NCBI RefSeq assembly: GCF_008727715.1
Contig: NZ_CP044218.1
Coordinates: forward strand, 1,860,001 to 1,924,000
Source of the DNA: Mesorhizobium terrae
GTDB lineage: Bacteria; Pseudomonadota; Alphaproteobacteria; Rhizobiales; Rhizobiaceae
Length of the DNA: 64,000 nucleotides
Reading direction: 5' to 3'
Each line of letters starts with the position of its first letter. The stretch's first letter is position 1. The notes under the pieces are model-generated. The model made no database searches and was not told the origin of the DNA. It saw only the letters and a program-made list of their open reading frames with translations. This document shows positions 37,463 to 46,827 of this stretch, one piece after another. The translations under genes and the position numbers were made by a program.

Positions 37463-37914
37463 CAGCGGCCTCCCGAAATCGAGAGCGCGGCGTCGGCTAC
37501 CAGGATGCGATAGCCGAGCGTTTGCGGGCGCACCCACGAAACATCCAGCTCGGCCGGATTGCCAGTCTCCGGTTCAGCCCAGGCCAGCGCCTCTTCCAGC
37601 CAAAACTGAAACAAGAGCCGCGTGGTTTCGGTCTCCTTTGCCCTGTCGAGCAGCCAGAGACGCGAGCCAACACGCTCGCCCCGTGGATCCAGCGCATCAC
37701 CGGCCCAGCCGCGACGCTCCGCGAATGCCGAGGTCAGGAATTCGGAACGAGCCTGGGGTAGCGGATCGTCCGGCGACGCGCGGCGATCCAGGCCTATCGA
37801 CAGCAGTACTGGCGTGATGGAGGTTTCGTCGATGACCAGATCGCCATCGTCGCCGACCGCGAGATCGCAGCGGCGCGTCGACGGATTGTAGGTCAGCGCG
37901 AGATCGAAGAACAT
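37462..37914 (-). CDS. Baseplate wedge protein (Mu gp46, GPW/gp25-like)
   Basis: A 150-residue protein starting MFFDLALTYNPSTRRCDLAVGDDGDLVID and ending with DVSWVRPQTLGYRILVADA-like sequence, as in Mu gp46. It is a baseplate wedge subunit. It is separated from the PAAR gene by 68 bp that carry a conserved palindrome. Confidence 0.86.
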   Translation of the reverse strand: MFFDLALTYNPSTRRCDLAVGDDGDLVIDETSITPVLLSIGLDRRASPDDPLPQARSEFLTSAFAERRGWAGDALDPRGERVGSRLWLLDRAKETETTRLLFQFWLEEALAWAEPETGNPAELDVSWVRPQTLGYRILVADAALSISGGR

Positions 37915-37945
37915 GGTGCGGATTTACCGCGCGCGCGTGTCCCGG

Positions 37946-37966
37946 ATCATGCCCGCCAAGGCGGGC
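37946..37966 (-). repeat. Phage palindrome copy 1 (after the PAAR gene)
   Basis: ATCAT then GCCCGCC-AA-GGCGGGC, 17 bp past the PAAR stop. The 21-bp core is identical to copy 2 at 50391-50411 and close to copy 3 at 58366-58386. Confidence 0.75.
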
Positions 37967-37982
37967 GGGCCGTGGGATTTTC

Positions 37983-38249
37983 TTACGCGCAATCCCATTT
38001 GCTGGCGCCGGATATCAGGCTGGCGCCGCATGCCGTCTTGTCGCCCTGGCGCGCGATCGGCATGCCTTCGCATTTCCATTTGCCCGAGCCGGTGACGATC
38101 GGGTTGACCCCATGGCCAGGTATCGGGCAGCTGAACATGTCACCCTTGCGGGCGATCAGCGCTCCTTCGCAGGGCCATTTTGTGTTGGAGGAGACAACCG
38201 CGCCACCATGATCTGAGGTGTCACCCAAGCGAACGATCAGTTGCGCCAT
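37983..38249 (-). CDS. PAAR-like spike-tip protein
   Basis: An 88-residue protein with two related halves. LGDTSDHGGAVV, PCEGALIARKGDMFSCPIPGHG and, later, CEGMPIARQGDKTACGASL fit the PAAR fold with its metal-binding Cys and His. It would sharpen the gp45 spike. The gene directly follows gp45. Classical Mu has no separate PAAR gene, so this is an addition relative to Mu. Confidence 0.82.
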   Translation of the reverse strand: MAQLIVRLGDTSDHGGAVVSSNTKWPCEGALIARKGDMFSCPIPGHGVNPIVTGSGKWKCEGMPIARQGDKTACGASLISGASKWDCA

Positions 38250-38644
38250 TATTCGAGGTGCCCCGCAGCCGACTTGAGCGTGATGCTGGCGCCGCTGCCC
38301 ATCTCGATCGCGCCGCCCGCTTTCATGACCATCTTGTCGCCATGCCCATTGTACATGCCGACCTCGCCAGGCTTCAGGCCGCCCATGCGCTTCGAAGGGT
38401 TGGCGACAGGCAAGACGACCAGGTCGCCTTCATCGCTGCCGACCGACAGCACGATCGCCAGCGCGCCATCCTCCGGCACCGACGAGGCAAAGCCGAACGG
38501 TTGCAGGATCTCGACATCGTCGCGCCAGATGCCGTCGGCGACTTCAACCGAGCAGCGCTGGGTCTCGCCGTCGTCGCGAACATTCTTCAGCACCGATCGG
38601 CGGATCATGCCGCGCATCTTGTCGGCGGTTTCCTTGTCCATCAC
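38249..38644 (-). CDS. Baseplate spike protein (Mu gp45 / gpV-like)
   Basis: A 131-residue protein. It has an N-terminal OB-fold region with QRCSVEVADGIWRDDVEILQ and PEDGALAIVLSVGSDEGDLVVL, followed by a C-terminal beta-helix needle with MYNGHGDKMVMKAGGAIEM. This is the membrane-piercing spike of contractile tails. It overlaps gpP upstream and abuts the PAAR gene. Confidence 0.86.
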   Translation of the reverse strand: MMDKETADKMRGMIRRSVLKNVRDDGETQRCSVEVADGIWRDDVEILQPFGFASSVPEDGALAIVLSVGSDEGDLVVLPVANPSKRMGGLKPGEVGMYNGHGDKMVMKAGGAIEMGSGASITLKSAAGHLE

Positions 38645-39837
38645 AGTTTCTCCGCAGTTCCGTCGAGCTTGCCGGTACCGACGCTCTTCTTGCCCTTGAG
38701 GTTCTTGCGGCGCGAGCCCGACGCCTTCTTGTCGTAGGCCTCCGGCGACGTGACGGTCAGTTCGGTTTCCTCACCGCTTTCGTCCTTCCGAAACGTCACC
38801 GTCGAAATCAGCATGTCGCGCTCGATGCCCTGGAATGCGTCGGAGACGAACGTCATCTCATTGACACGCCAGACGCGGCCACCGACCGAATAGCCGTGAA
38901 CGCGATAGTTGGCCTCTTCGGCATTTGCTCGGGCGGTCCGCATGCGCCAGTCAGCCTCGTCATTGGCGGACTGTTCGTCGGCCTGTGTACGGGCCAAGTG
39001 AACGATCGGGCGGTAGCGCTCGATCTCCGGGTCCGTCGCTCGTCCTGTGGTGGCTGTCCCACGCCGCTCGCGCTCGTACGCGGATCCGTCGCTGGGTTGA
39101 CGATTTCCCGGATCGGCCGGCTCGGTCCCTGGCGTCAGCGCTGCCGAGCGACTATCGCGATCACCGCTGGCTTTCTCGCTCTGACCGCGCACGATCGTCT
39201 TAGAGTGACGGCCCTCGTGGCTGAAGGTCGCGCGTGACCCCTTCACATTGCCCGGCAGAGTGAGATCGGCCGGCGCTCGCTTGGCACCTGTGCGTGTGAT
39301 GACAACACCGCCGACGCCATCGCTCATCACCAGGGCGTGCCGCTGGCGCGCGCCTTTCTCGATTGCGGAGTGTCCCGTCTCACCGAGATCCAGCGCGTAG
39401 CGGGGAAAGGGCTTGCCTGTGTCGATCTCGGTCCGCACGTTCAAACCGAATGGCGCGACGATGCGCTTGACGGCATCTTCCAGCTTTATGTTGGTGAACT
39501 CGCCTGGCCCCTCGGGCACGGCAGCGCAATCGATCAAGTCGCCGGCCTTGTCCTCCCCGGATATGCTGACCTCCGCATGCTCCTCGTCGATATTGGGCTC
39601 GACCTTCTTGATGTAGCCGTGCAGGACGAGGGCGCCGTCAGCGAGACACTTCACTTCCATTCCAGGCCGTACCCTGAAGATCGCCCGAGGCGATGCATAA
39701 TCGAAAGTCGAGATCGAGCGCACGCCATCGCGGAGTGTGAAGGAAAACGACCCCGAAAAATCCTTCAGGTTCCGGGTGACCTCGGCCCTGGTCCATTCCT
39801 CATAGAGGACGCCGTTAATCTGCAACGTGAGGCTCAT
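38641..39837 (-). CDS. Baseplate hub protein (Mu gpP, gp44)
   Basis: A 398-residue hub protein of the late-control-D/gp27 type. The N-terminus SLTLQINGVLYEEWTRAEV and VKCLADGALVLHGYIKKV match Mu gpP. A low-complexity Arg/Asp/Glu-rich middle (about residues 215-275) looks disordered. A C-terminal phage_GPD-like fold with YSVGGRVWRVNEMTF follows. The gene overlaps gpN (4 bp) and gp45 (4 bp). Confidence 0.87.
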   Translation of the reverse strand: MSLTLQINGVLYEEWTRAEVTRNLKDFSGSFSFTLRDGVRSISTFDYASPRAIFRVRPGMEVKCLADGALVLHGYIKKVEPNIDEEHAEVSISGEDKAGDLIDCAAVPEGPGEFTNIKLEDAVKRIVAPFGLNVRTEIDTGKPFPRYALDLGETGHSAIEKGARQRHALVMSDGVGGVVITRTGAKRAPADLTLPGNVKGSRATFSHEGRHSKTIVRGQSEKASGDRDSRSAALTPGTEPADPGNRQPSDGSAYERERRGTATTGRATDPEIERYRPIVHLARTQADEQSANDEADWRMRTARANAEEANYRVHGYSVGGRVWRVNEMTFVSDAFQGIERDMLISTVTFRKDESGEETELTVTSPEAYDKKASGSRRKNLKGKKSVGTGKLDGTAEKL

Positions 39838-41084
39838 TTGAGCGCCTCGACGCGTCCGGCTTGCAACATCGCCGGATGCCTCGGTCGGTTGCGCTCGACC
39901 AGGGAGCGATAGCCGGCCTCGATCGTCTCCGGTCGGTCGCCATAGAGATCGTTGGCCACCGCGAAGGCATCCGTCTCGGTATCGTATGTGCGCACGATCA
40001 GGGACGGCAGCCGGCCGATCGCCTCGTTGATATCCGCGATCACGGCGGCCCGCAGGTCGCCGGCTGCGCGACTGGCGGCGGTCGTGACAGCCGTAAACTG
40101 CATGTCCTCGATGCCGGCCAGCGCGTCGGTAAAGCCGTCGATCGCGCCGACCAGCCTGCCGCGCAAAGCCAGGGCATCCTCCCGGCTGGCATGCTCGATC
40201 TGGACCGAGAGACCGACCGCTTTCCCCAGTGGGTCGCCTGCAGCGGTGAGCAACAGCACGCTATCCGTGGTCGAAGGCGCCTCGGCGTGCTGGACAGTGA
40301 ACCGCTGTGACGCGCCGATGAACAGGTCGACGATCTGTGCCGGCGTCACGGGTGCAATCGGCACTGGGGCCTCCGCTGCTGGCGAAACGGCGGCATCGTC
40401 ATTGCCCTGCAGCTGCTGCACAACGGTATCGGTCACCGCCATAGCCGCATTGGTGAACGCAGCCGGCCCGGCCGGCATCGACCCCGGCAAGGCGGATCGA
40501 ACGACGGCAGCGGCACTTCCTGCCGGCAGGGTGAGCCACTCGCTCTTGAGCAGCCTGGTTGAGCGCTGCGTCGCGAGATCCTGAACGCGCGAGATCGTTC
40601 GGCTGGCCGGCGAGCTGCCCAACGCTGTGAGGGTCGACGCGAAGTTCAACGCCGCGCCGAGGAGAGTGGCGGCAGTGGAATTCAAGAACCCGTTGAAGCC
40701 GGTTCGAGCCAGTTTGAAGGAAGCGGTGAAGCGCGCAACCCGCAACTCGCTCGATGAGAACGAGATCTCGGCCGGCTCGCCCAGGATGACGGTCATGACG
40801 CCCCACCAGGGGTGGATCAGCGTGCCTGGACCTGGACGCTCGAAAGCGGCCCGCAGGGTGCGCGCCTGGGCGACATAGTCATCGCCGACCAGCACGCCGT
40901 CGATCGAGGTGGCGGCTGGATGCAAGCCGAGATCGTCATAGGCTGCACGGTCGGTGCCTGGGAACAAGTGCTCCGCCACCCTGCGACCGGCTTCGGTCGA
41001 AGTGTCCGGCACGAAGAAGCCGATGCCGCGAAAGGACGCGGGCAAGCAGCCCGGAAGAACGTGAGCGACGCTGTCGAAGATCAT
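39834..41084 (-). CDS. DNA circularisation / baseplate protein gpN (Mu gp43)
   Basis: A 416-residue protein. The N-terminal domain with LPASFRGIGFFVPDTSTEAGRR and HPWWGVMTVILGEPAEISFSS is the DNA_circ_N type found in Mu gpN and related tail proteins. It acts in baseplate assembly and binds ejected DNA in Mu. It overlaps the tape measure gene by 4 bp. Confidence 0.86.
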   Translation of the reverse strand: MIFDSVAHVLPGCLPASFRGIGFFVPDTSTEAGRRVAEHLFPGTDRAAYDDLGLHPAATSIDGVLVGDDYVAQARTLRAAFERPGPGTLIHPWWGVMTVILGEPAEISFSSSELRVARFTASFKLARTGFNGFLNSTAATLLGAALNFASTLTALGSSPASRTISRVQDLATQRSTRLLKSEWLTLPAGSAAAVVRSALPGSMPAGPAAFTNAAMAVTDTVVQQLQGNDDAAVSPAAEAPVPIAPVTPAQIVDLFIGASQRFTVQHAEAPSTTDSVLLLTAAGDPLGKAVGLSVQIEHASREDALALRGRLVGAIDGFTDALAGIEDMQFTAVTTAASRAAGDLRAAVIADINEAIGRLPSLIVRTYDTETDAFAVANDLYGDRPETIEAGYRSLVERNRPRHPAMLQAGRVEALK

Positions 41085-43507
41085 ACCCGGCCCACCATGC
41101 GTCCGCTGCCGGCCTGGACGGGCACGGCGGCATTGTCCGAAGCCACGCTCGCAACCTTGGCAGGCCCGTCGACCACGATGCGGACGGCGCCGCCGACATT
41201 GACGTCCTGGCGCACCGGCGCCGCGATCGCGGCGAAACGGCTGCTGGCGGCCGGCTGCAGCGAGGATTGCTTGTTGTTGTTGGCAGGCGGGCGGACCGGC
41301 GGCACGGTGAAGTCTTGCAGGGCCCGTTCGCGATCTTCCGGCATGCCGCTCGGGCCGACCTTGTTCGGATCTCCGGCCGGCGTGCCGTTCGGCAGGACGT
41401 CGCCAGTCTTGGCACTGCTACCAGCACCGAACGGATTGAGGTTGATCGTGGGCAAGGAGAATTTGGACAGCCAGGCCGCGAAGTCAGTGAGAGCCGCCTT
41501 CACCTGGCTAATCACTATTACAACCTTCTCATACGCAGCGACGACGCCGTCCGGCATGATCTTGCTCCACGGGATTGGCTCACCGGTTGCCAGGGCGTTG
41601 GTGATCTCGCGGATCGCCTTCAGCACATCCCCGACCGACCTTGCCAGTTCGACGAAGTCATCGGCAGTCTGCTTCAGCTGGCCGCCGACGAAGCCACCGA
41701 TATCGCCGAACACCTTGCCCCAGTCGATGCCGCTGCCGGCGAAGACATTGCTGACGATCTGGCCGATGTTCGAGCCGATGTCGCGCAGAATTCGGAAATC
41801 CTCGACCACGGCCGAGACATACCGCGAGAAGCTGTCACCGATGCCGGCGATGTTCTTTTGGAACCCGCCGAGGAATTTCGATCCGGCGAACTCAGCACCC
41901 GCCCAGGCGCGCTCGAAACCGCGCTGGATCATCGGGCCATATTGGCTGACCATATCGCGCCCGGCGTCAATGATGCGTCGACCGCGATCGACGACATCGC
42001 CGGCCAATGACCGGAAGCCCTGCTTGGCCCGATCCCACAGCCGCATCAGGCGCGGGCCGAACCGATCCCAGTTCTTCCAGATGAACGCCGCACCGCCTGC
42101 GAGCGCCGCAATGAGCAACCCGATCGGCGACAGAATGATGCCGATCAGCGCGCCGATCGCGGCCAGGCCGGCGCCGACGATCGGCAAGACGAAGCCGAGC
42201 ACGCCGAGTGCTGCGGCCACGCCGAGGCCGGCGCCGGCGAACACGAGCATCTTGGTTGCCATACCACCGGACGAAGCATCGAATTCGCGAAGCCAGCCCA
42301 AGGCAGCGATAGCCCATTCGTTCAAGGTCGGCAGCCATTGCGCAAAGGCCATGCCGACGAAACGAACGGCCTGGGTGCCAACCTCGCGGAAAATAGTCAG
42401 CTGGCGGTTGATGCCGGCCATCTGGGTGTCGAAGTCCGCGTCGGTGATCGCGCCGGTGGCGGCGGCCACCTTGGACTTGATGTCCTTGTACTCGTCGATA
42501 TTGGCGAGGAACGGGACCAGGAAGTCGAGAACCTGTTTGTCCTGGAACAGCTCGCCGACCTTGCCGGCCGCGCCGATCGCCTCCAGCTGCTGGCGCACAT
42601 AGCCGAGCGCCTCCGCGCCTTCGAGCCCGTTCTGCTTGGCCTTCTTCATGAAGCCCGCGATCTGGGTTTCGTTGACGCCGGTCAGCTTGCCGATCTTCTG
42701 GATCACCGCCTCGATCGGGTTCATGCCCTTGGCGGCGGCGTCCATCATGACGGCCTCGATGTCGACGCCATGCTTTTCGAAGTTCTTCTTCGTCAGCGGC
42801 GCCAGCGCCTTGTCCAGGAAGTTGGCCAGATTGTTGGCGGCCGTGGCCGGATCTGCTGTGCCCTTGCGGGCAATCTGCAGGGCGGACGCCAGGAAGTTCA
42901 CCGCCTCGCGGCCTTTGACGCCGAATTTCGCGACACCGCTGGTGAGGTTCGGGAAGCTGGCGGCCATATCCTTAAGCTCGAAGGAGCCGAGCTTGCCGGC
43001 GACGACCAGGGCGCCGAGGCTGTCGCGCATCTGGTCGGCCGGAAGCTTCAAATTGTTCAGCATGGATATGCCGACACCGGACATGTCGGCGAAGCTGGCG
43101 TTCGCGGCCGTCGTCGCGCGGCCGATGTCGCCGATCGTCGCGTCAATCAGCTTCGGGTTGACGCCGGCTGCGATCATCTGCCCGACGCCGTCGGCGATGG
43201 TGTCGGAATGCTGGCCGATCTTGAAGGCAAGTGCATCATAGCGGATCTCGGCCTGATCGACGAAGGCAAACGCCGCCTTGCCGGTCAGTTCCGCGGTGCC
43301 GGCGATATCGAGCAGCTTCTGCTGGAAAGCCGCCGCTTCCTGGATCGGTCCCATGAAGGAAATGCCGGCAACAGCGGCGCCCAGGACGCCGATCTTGCGC
43401 GCGAAACCGACCAGGCTGGACAGGTTGTTCTTGAGCGAACGGAGCGGCCCCGAGAGATGATCCCGGAGCCGCACCAACACATCCAATGCCATCGACCTGC
43501 CGGACAC
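41081..43507 (-). CDS. Tail tape measure protein
   Basis: An 808-residue protein that sets tail length. The N-terminus DVLVRLRDHLSGPLRSLKNNLSS leads to a TP901-type domain with AKFGVKGREAVNFLASAL. Hydrophobic helices (FVLPIVGAGLAAIGALIG and IILSPIGLLIAALAGG) follow at about residues 440-490, as usual for tape measures. Pro-rich segments lie near the C-terminus. The GTG at 43507 follows AAAAGGAGTGAGGC, 3 bp after the frameshifted chaperone extension ends. Length predicts a rather short tail. Confidence 0.9.
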   Translation of the reverse strand: MSGRSMALDVLVRLRDHLSGPLRSLKNNLSSLVGFARKIGVLGAAVAGISFMGPIQEAAAFQQKLLDIAGTAELTGKAAFAFVDQAEIRYDALAFKIGQHSDTIADGVGQMIAAGVNPKLIDATIGDIGRATTAANASFADMSGVGISMLNNLKLPADQMRDSLGALVVAGKLGSFELKDMAASFPNLTSGVAKFGVKGREAVNFLASALQIARKGTADPATAANNLANFLDKALAPLTKKNFEKHGVDIEAVMMDAAAKGMNPIEAVIQKIGKLTGVNETQIAGFMKKAKQNGLEGAEALGYVRQQLEAIGAAGKVGELFQDKQVLDFLVPFLANIDEYKDIKSKVAAATGAITDADFDTQMAGINRQLTIFREVGTQAVRFVGMAFAQWLPTLNEWAIAALGWLREFDASSGGMATKMLVFAGAGLGVAAALGVLGFVLPIVGAGLAAIGALIGIILSPIGLLIAALAGGAAFIWKNWDRFGPRLMRLWDRAKQGFRSLAGDVVDRGRRIIDAGRDMVSQYGPMIQRGFERAWAGAEFAGSKFLGGFQKNIAGIGDSFSRYVSAVVEDFRILRDIGSNIGQIVSNVFAGSGIDWGKVFGDIGGFVGGQLKQTADDFVELARSVGDVLKAIREITNALATGEPIPWSKIMPDGVVAAYEKVVIVISQVKAALTDFAAWLSKFSLPTINLNPFGAGSSAKTGDVLPNGTPAGDPNKVGPSGMPEDRERALQDFTVPPVRPPANNNKQSSLQPAASSRFAAIAAPVRQDVNVGGAVRIVVDGPAKVASVASDNAAVPVQAGSGRMVGRV

Positions 43508-43510
43508 GCC

Positions 43511-44121
43511 TCACTCCTTTTTTGAGACCTCCTCGCGGTAGGCCATGATCGCGTTCCACCAGAAGGTGGCGTCACGGGCGGTGAATTGGTCGACCTCGGC
43601 TGCCGACAGGCCGGTCCCGTCGACCAGCCCGCCCAGGATCACCTGCCAGTTGTCCGGCCAGTCGCGAAAAAACTGTTCAGCACCTGGCCACCGGCGGCGA
43701 TGTCGGCGCCGTCCATCTTGTCAAACAGCGCGTTCATGATCGCCTGGCTGATGCGAGTGGAACGGGCGAATGCAACAACGCTCATGTCATCCTCTTTCGC
43801 GGCAGCAATCGCGCGCTGGTCGGCGCCGTTCAGCCGATGGAAGACGAGACGCTCATAACGATCGGTGCGGACCTTGCCGTTCTTGCGGATCTGGAGATCG
43901 CGCGGGAACTTGAGCGGCAAGGTAACCGAGCCGTCCTGGTTCTTCTTCGCGTGCGGAGGCAGGCGGTCGAGCGGGTCGATGTCCTCGTCGACAACGTCGG
44001 CATCCGTTTCCGCGTCAGCCGGGACCGGGCCGTCTTCGTCGACAACGGTTTCCGCTGCCGCTGCGCTGTCGGCCTGGTCTTCGTCCAAGTCGATCGCGAC
44101 TTCCTTGACCAGGCGGCTCAT
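43511..44121 (-). CDS. Tail assembly chaperone, -1 frameshift product (gp41-gp42 type)
   Basis: The slip site T TTT TTC lies at 43672-43666 in frame with the gp41 analogue. After a -1 shift the frame stays open for 51 more codons (RDWPDNWQVILGGL ... AYREEVSKKE) to TGA at 43511, giving about 203 residues. The extension has no start codon of its own suited to a separate gene. Programmed -1 frameshifting between the two chaperone forms upstream of the tape measure gene is known in Mu and lambda. Confidence 0.8.
43639..44121 (-). CDS. Tail assembly chaperone, zero-frame product (Mu gp41-like)
   Basis: A 160-residue protein with an acidic, disordered N-terminus and the conserved DGSVTLPLKFPRDLQIRKNG and YERLVFHRLNGADQRAI of phage tail assembly chaperones. 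It chaperones the tape measure. Translation normally ends at 43639, and a fraction of ribosomes should shift at 43666-43672. It overlaps the tube gene by ATGA. Confidence 0.86.
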   Translation of the reverse strand: MSRLVKEVAIDLDEDQADSAAAAETVVDEDGPVPADAETDADVVDEDIDPLDRLPPHAKKNQDGSVTLPLKFPRDLQIRKNGKVRTDRYERLVFHRLNGADQRAIAAAKEDDMSVVAFARSTRISQAIMNALFDKMDGADIAAGGQVLNSFFATGRTTGR

Positions 44122-44477
44122 GCCAGCACCTCTTCAGGCGCCGAGCCCGCCCATTTGAGTTCGATCTTGCCGCCTTCGCCGCCCGTCACGTCCGGGCGAT
44201 CAGTGAGGAACGCGTCCCCGATGACGAAGGTCTGGCCGGTGTCGCACAGCACCTGCAGTTCCCCTTCGCCGGGACCCCAGAGGTTTCCGAAGCGCTGGCC
44301 GCGCTCCAGGTTGGTCGTGGCCGTCACCTCCGACGGCTCGAACTCCTGAGCACGAGCGGCCTTGTTGCCGTAGTTGACGACATTGTTCTTGATGCCGCCG
44401 ACCTTGATCTTGGCGCCTTTTTCGACCGGAATGTTCCGACCGCGCCAGACGATGTCGACGATGCCGAGCGTCTGCAT
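44118..44477 (-). CDS. Tail tube protein (Mu gpM-like)
   Basis: A 119-residue protein starting MQTLGIVDIVWRGRNIPVEKG, with VNYGNKAARAQEFEPSEVTA, as in Mu-type tail tube proteins. Many copies form the inner tube inside the sheath. It lies 13 bp after the sheath gene. Confidence 0.86.
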   Translation of the reverse strand: MQTLGIVDIVWRGRNIPVEKGAKIKVGGIKNNVVNYGNKAARAQEFEPSEVTATTNLERGQRFGNLWGPGEGELQVLCDTGQTFVIGDAFLTDRPDVTGGEGGKIELKWAGSAPEEVLA

Positions 44478-44490
44478 TTAAACCTCCTTG

Positions 44491-45993
44491 TTAAACCTGG
44501 AATTCGAGCGAGCCGGCGAGCGTCATCAGGTTGCCGACGATGCGGACCTGCTGGCGGCTCTCCAGACGGTTCTTGTCGTCGACGTTGCGCTGGAAGACGC
44601 TTTCCTTGACCGTCCGCGCGATGTCCTCGATCCAGGCACGGTCGTTGTAGAGCCGACAGCGAGCCGCCCAGGAGCCGTGCATGCGGCGCGGTGTCACCAC
44701 GCCATTGCCCGGATCTTCGTCACCGTCGCTGCGGCTGGTGAAGGCCGCACCGTTGTCGTCGTCGACCAGCTTGGAACGCGGGTAGAGCAGCGTGACGTAA
44801 CCTGCCCAATCGTAGCGGATCCGGCTCATGGTCGCCGGGACCATGATGTCCAGCCAGGCGCGGTCGGGCACTCCGAGATTGGAGACCTTGTAGGTGGTGG
44901 CGACGCGCGAGACTGTGACCGTGCCGTCCGCCAGGCAGTCGAAGGTGGAAATGCCCTTGCGCAGGAGCAGATCCTGCTCGACCTCGACAAACTGGTCGAC
45001 CGGATCGGGCGCCTCGACGCCGGGCAGGACCAGAGACCGCAACTGGCGGGCCGGATCGTTGGCGAGATGGAACGAACACAAACCCATCAGTGTCGCCGAC
45101 AGGATCCACGAGCTGGTCGGCGGCTTGTTCAGGCCGGCAGCGGTCAGGAAAGGCGAGTTCGTCAGATCGCCGAAGGCGCCGAGCGCGGCAAAGCTTCCGC
45201 GCTTGGCAACGTAGCCATGCACATCGAGCTTCGACATGGCCTTGTAGCGTTCAGCCAGCCACGCCGCGAACACCCCCATATTGGTGGCGTCGGACCAAGG
45301 ATGCTGGACCGCCGTGTACCAGGTGTTGGCGATCGCATCGAGCACCGGCTGCAGGTTGGGGTTGCCAGCGCCGCCAGCCATGGGCGCGATTGCGACCGCC
45401 AGGCCTGATGGGAGCGGCTGCGCCTTAGTGTCGACGCGCAGATCGATGTCGTTGCCGACCTCGCCGCCATTGCGGGCGGTGACGGTGACGACACCTGCGT
45501 TCGACGCGGCGGTTACCACCAGCGACGGATCCGCGTTGATGGCGTCCTTCAGGGCGGTCGCCATGGTGGCGACCGTGGCACCTGCCTGCGCCGTGATCCG
45601 CACCGCCTTGCCGGCAATCTTGAAGCGCAGGACGACGGCCGCAGCGACGGCACCGGTAAAGGTGAGCGTGCCCGAGGCTTTTACCGCGCCCGGATCGTCG
45701 ACAACCGCCGTGACGAACAGAGGCTGCGTCTTGTTGGCCTTGCGGAAGGCGATCACCTGCTCGGCGCCGATCGATCCCTGGCCGAACAGCGCAATGGCCT
45801 GTTCCGGGCGCACCACTTCCACGAACTGGCCGGGGGCGAGCGTGCCTGCGGCAAGCTTCTGACCGGCGATCAGATTGCGAACCGGATAAGGCAAGATGCC
45901 CATCGTCCGGTAGTTCGGCTTCACCTCGATATAGGTGCCCGGCTCCAGCCAGTCATACGGGATCTCGTCGAAGATCATCGGTTCCATGCTCAT
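44491..45993 (-). CDS. Contractile tail sheath protein (Mu gpL-like)
   Basis: A 500-residue sheath protein. IPYDWLEPGTYIEVKPNY near the N-terminus, a central variable domain with IDLRVDTKAQPLP, and the C-terminal conserved region with NSPFLTAAGLNKPPTSSWI and STFDCLADGTVTVSRVATTY match phage tail sheath proteins. It shows that the phage is a contractile-tailed (myovirus) Mu relative. The start overlaps the DUF2635 stop. Confidence 0.93.
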   Translation of the reverse strand: MSMEPMIFDEIPYDWLEPGTYIEVKPNYRTMGILPYPVRNLIAGQKLAAGTLAPGQFVEVVRPEQAIALFGQGSIGAEQVIAFRKANKTQPLFVTAVVDDPGAVKASGTLTFTGAVAAAVVLRFKIAGKAVRITAQAGATVATMATALKDAINADPSLVVTAASNAGVVTVTARNGGEVGNDIDLRVDTKAQPLPSGLAVAIAPMAGGAGNPNLQPVLDAIANTWYTAVQHPWSDATNMGVFAAWLAERYKAMSKLDVHGYVAKRGSFAALGAFGDLTNSPFLTAAGLNKPPTSSWILSATLMGLCSFHLANDPARQLRSLVLPGVEAPDPVDQFVEVEQDLLLRKGISTFDCLADGTVTVSRVATTYKVSNLGVPDRAWLDIMVPATMSRIRYDWAGYVTLLYPRSKLVDDDNGAAFTSRSDGDEDPGNGVVTPRRMHGSWAARCRLYNDRAWIEDIARTVKESVFQRNVDDKNRLESRQQVRIVGNLMTLAGSLEFQV

Positions 45994-46229
45994 TTACCTC
46001 CGTTGCGGGCCTTGCGGCCGGAATTGTCGGGATCCTCGGGCGGGTCCAGGGGTTCAGCGCCGGCCGGCTTGGCGGGCACCTCGTCCTCGGCCGCGACCAG
46101 GTCGCCGTCGGCAAGGCGACGGCGGATGTAGAGGGTGACCTCGACGGTAGCGCCTTCGGCCGGCCAGGCGCGGCCGTCTTCCATCGCCACCGTTCGGCCT
46201 TCCGCGAGTTTCAGTTTCTGTTCGGGCAC
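45990..46229 (-). CDS. DUF2635 protein (Mu gp38-like)
   Basis: A 79-residue small phage protein. Its core, KLAEGRTVAMEDGRAWPAEG and VTLYIRRRLADGDLV, fits DUF2635, which lies just before the sheath gene in Mu-like phages. It has an acidic Pro-rich C-terminus. The start is GTG at 46229 with GGAG 8 nt upstream. Function unknown. Confidence 0.83.
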   Translation of the reverse strand: MPEQKLKLAEGRTVAMEDGRAWPAEGATVEVTLYIRRRLADGDLVAAEDEVPAKPAGAEPLDPPEDPDNSGRKARNGGK

Positions 46230-46240
46230 GTCTGTTGCTC

Positions 46241-46825
46241 CTAGCTGTTGGGCTGCACGGTTTGCGGAGCATCCACGCCACCGGCTGCCGGGCTGTCCGC
46301 GTTCAGCCAGGTCACCCCTAGCGCTGTGAAATCGTCGATGGTCTTCAGCTGCAGGGCGGCCGGCGAGAATTGGTAGCGGACTTCGAAATCGAGGTTCGCA
46401 ACGACCGTGGCGTCATCGCTCCAGCCGTCGGCATAGACCGCCTCGGCTCCCGTGACCGCGCTGGCGCCGATACCGTCGAAGACCGCGCCCTGCAGGAGGG
46501 CTGCCGCCACGTCGATCATGGCATCCATGCCGATATCCATTCGATCGCCCTTGAAACGGGCTTCGAGACTGGATGACGCCTTCACGATCATGGTCAGGCG
46601 CCAACGCATGGCGGCTGCCAGCAACCGGCCGGATGCCGGATCCGGCTTGATGCCGAGCCAGGCGAGCCCAATGAACGGCGTCAGTCGCACCACACGCTCG
46701 AATTCCTTGACCGTGAGCACGGGCGGCACCCGCTTGATCTGAAAAGTCTTCGACGGAAACGCCAGCCGCAACCGGGCTTCGATTGCTGGCTCGACGGTGC
46801 GGATGGGAGCGAGTGCCAGGTCCAC
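46241..46825 (-). CDS. DUF1834 (Mu gp37-like) phage protein
   Basis: A 194-residue protein. VEPAIEARLRLAFPSKTFQIK near the N-terminus, RLTMIVKASSSLEARFKGD in the middle and LDFEVRYQFSPAAL at the end follow Mu gp37. It is probably a head-tail joining or tail-terminator component. The GTG start at 46825 is 2 bp after the gp36 stop. Confidence 0.83.
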   Translation of the reverse strand: MDLALAPIRTVEPAIEARLRLAFPSKTFQIKRVPPVLTVKEFERVVRLTPFIGLAWLGIKPDPASGRLLAAAMRWRLTMIVKASSSLEARFKGDRMDIGMDAMIDVAAALLQGAVFDGIGASAVTGAEAVYADGWSDDATVVANLDFEVRYQFSPAALQLKTIDDFTALGVTWLNADSPAAGGVDAPQTVQPNS

Positions 46826-46827
46826 GA

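Noticed and set aside
40812..42602. 596-codon plus-strand open frame opposite gpN and the tape measure gene
   Set aside because: Ser/Pro/Arg-rich translation with no motif; the minus strand holds the tape measure gene.
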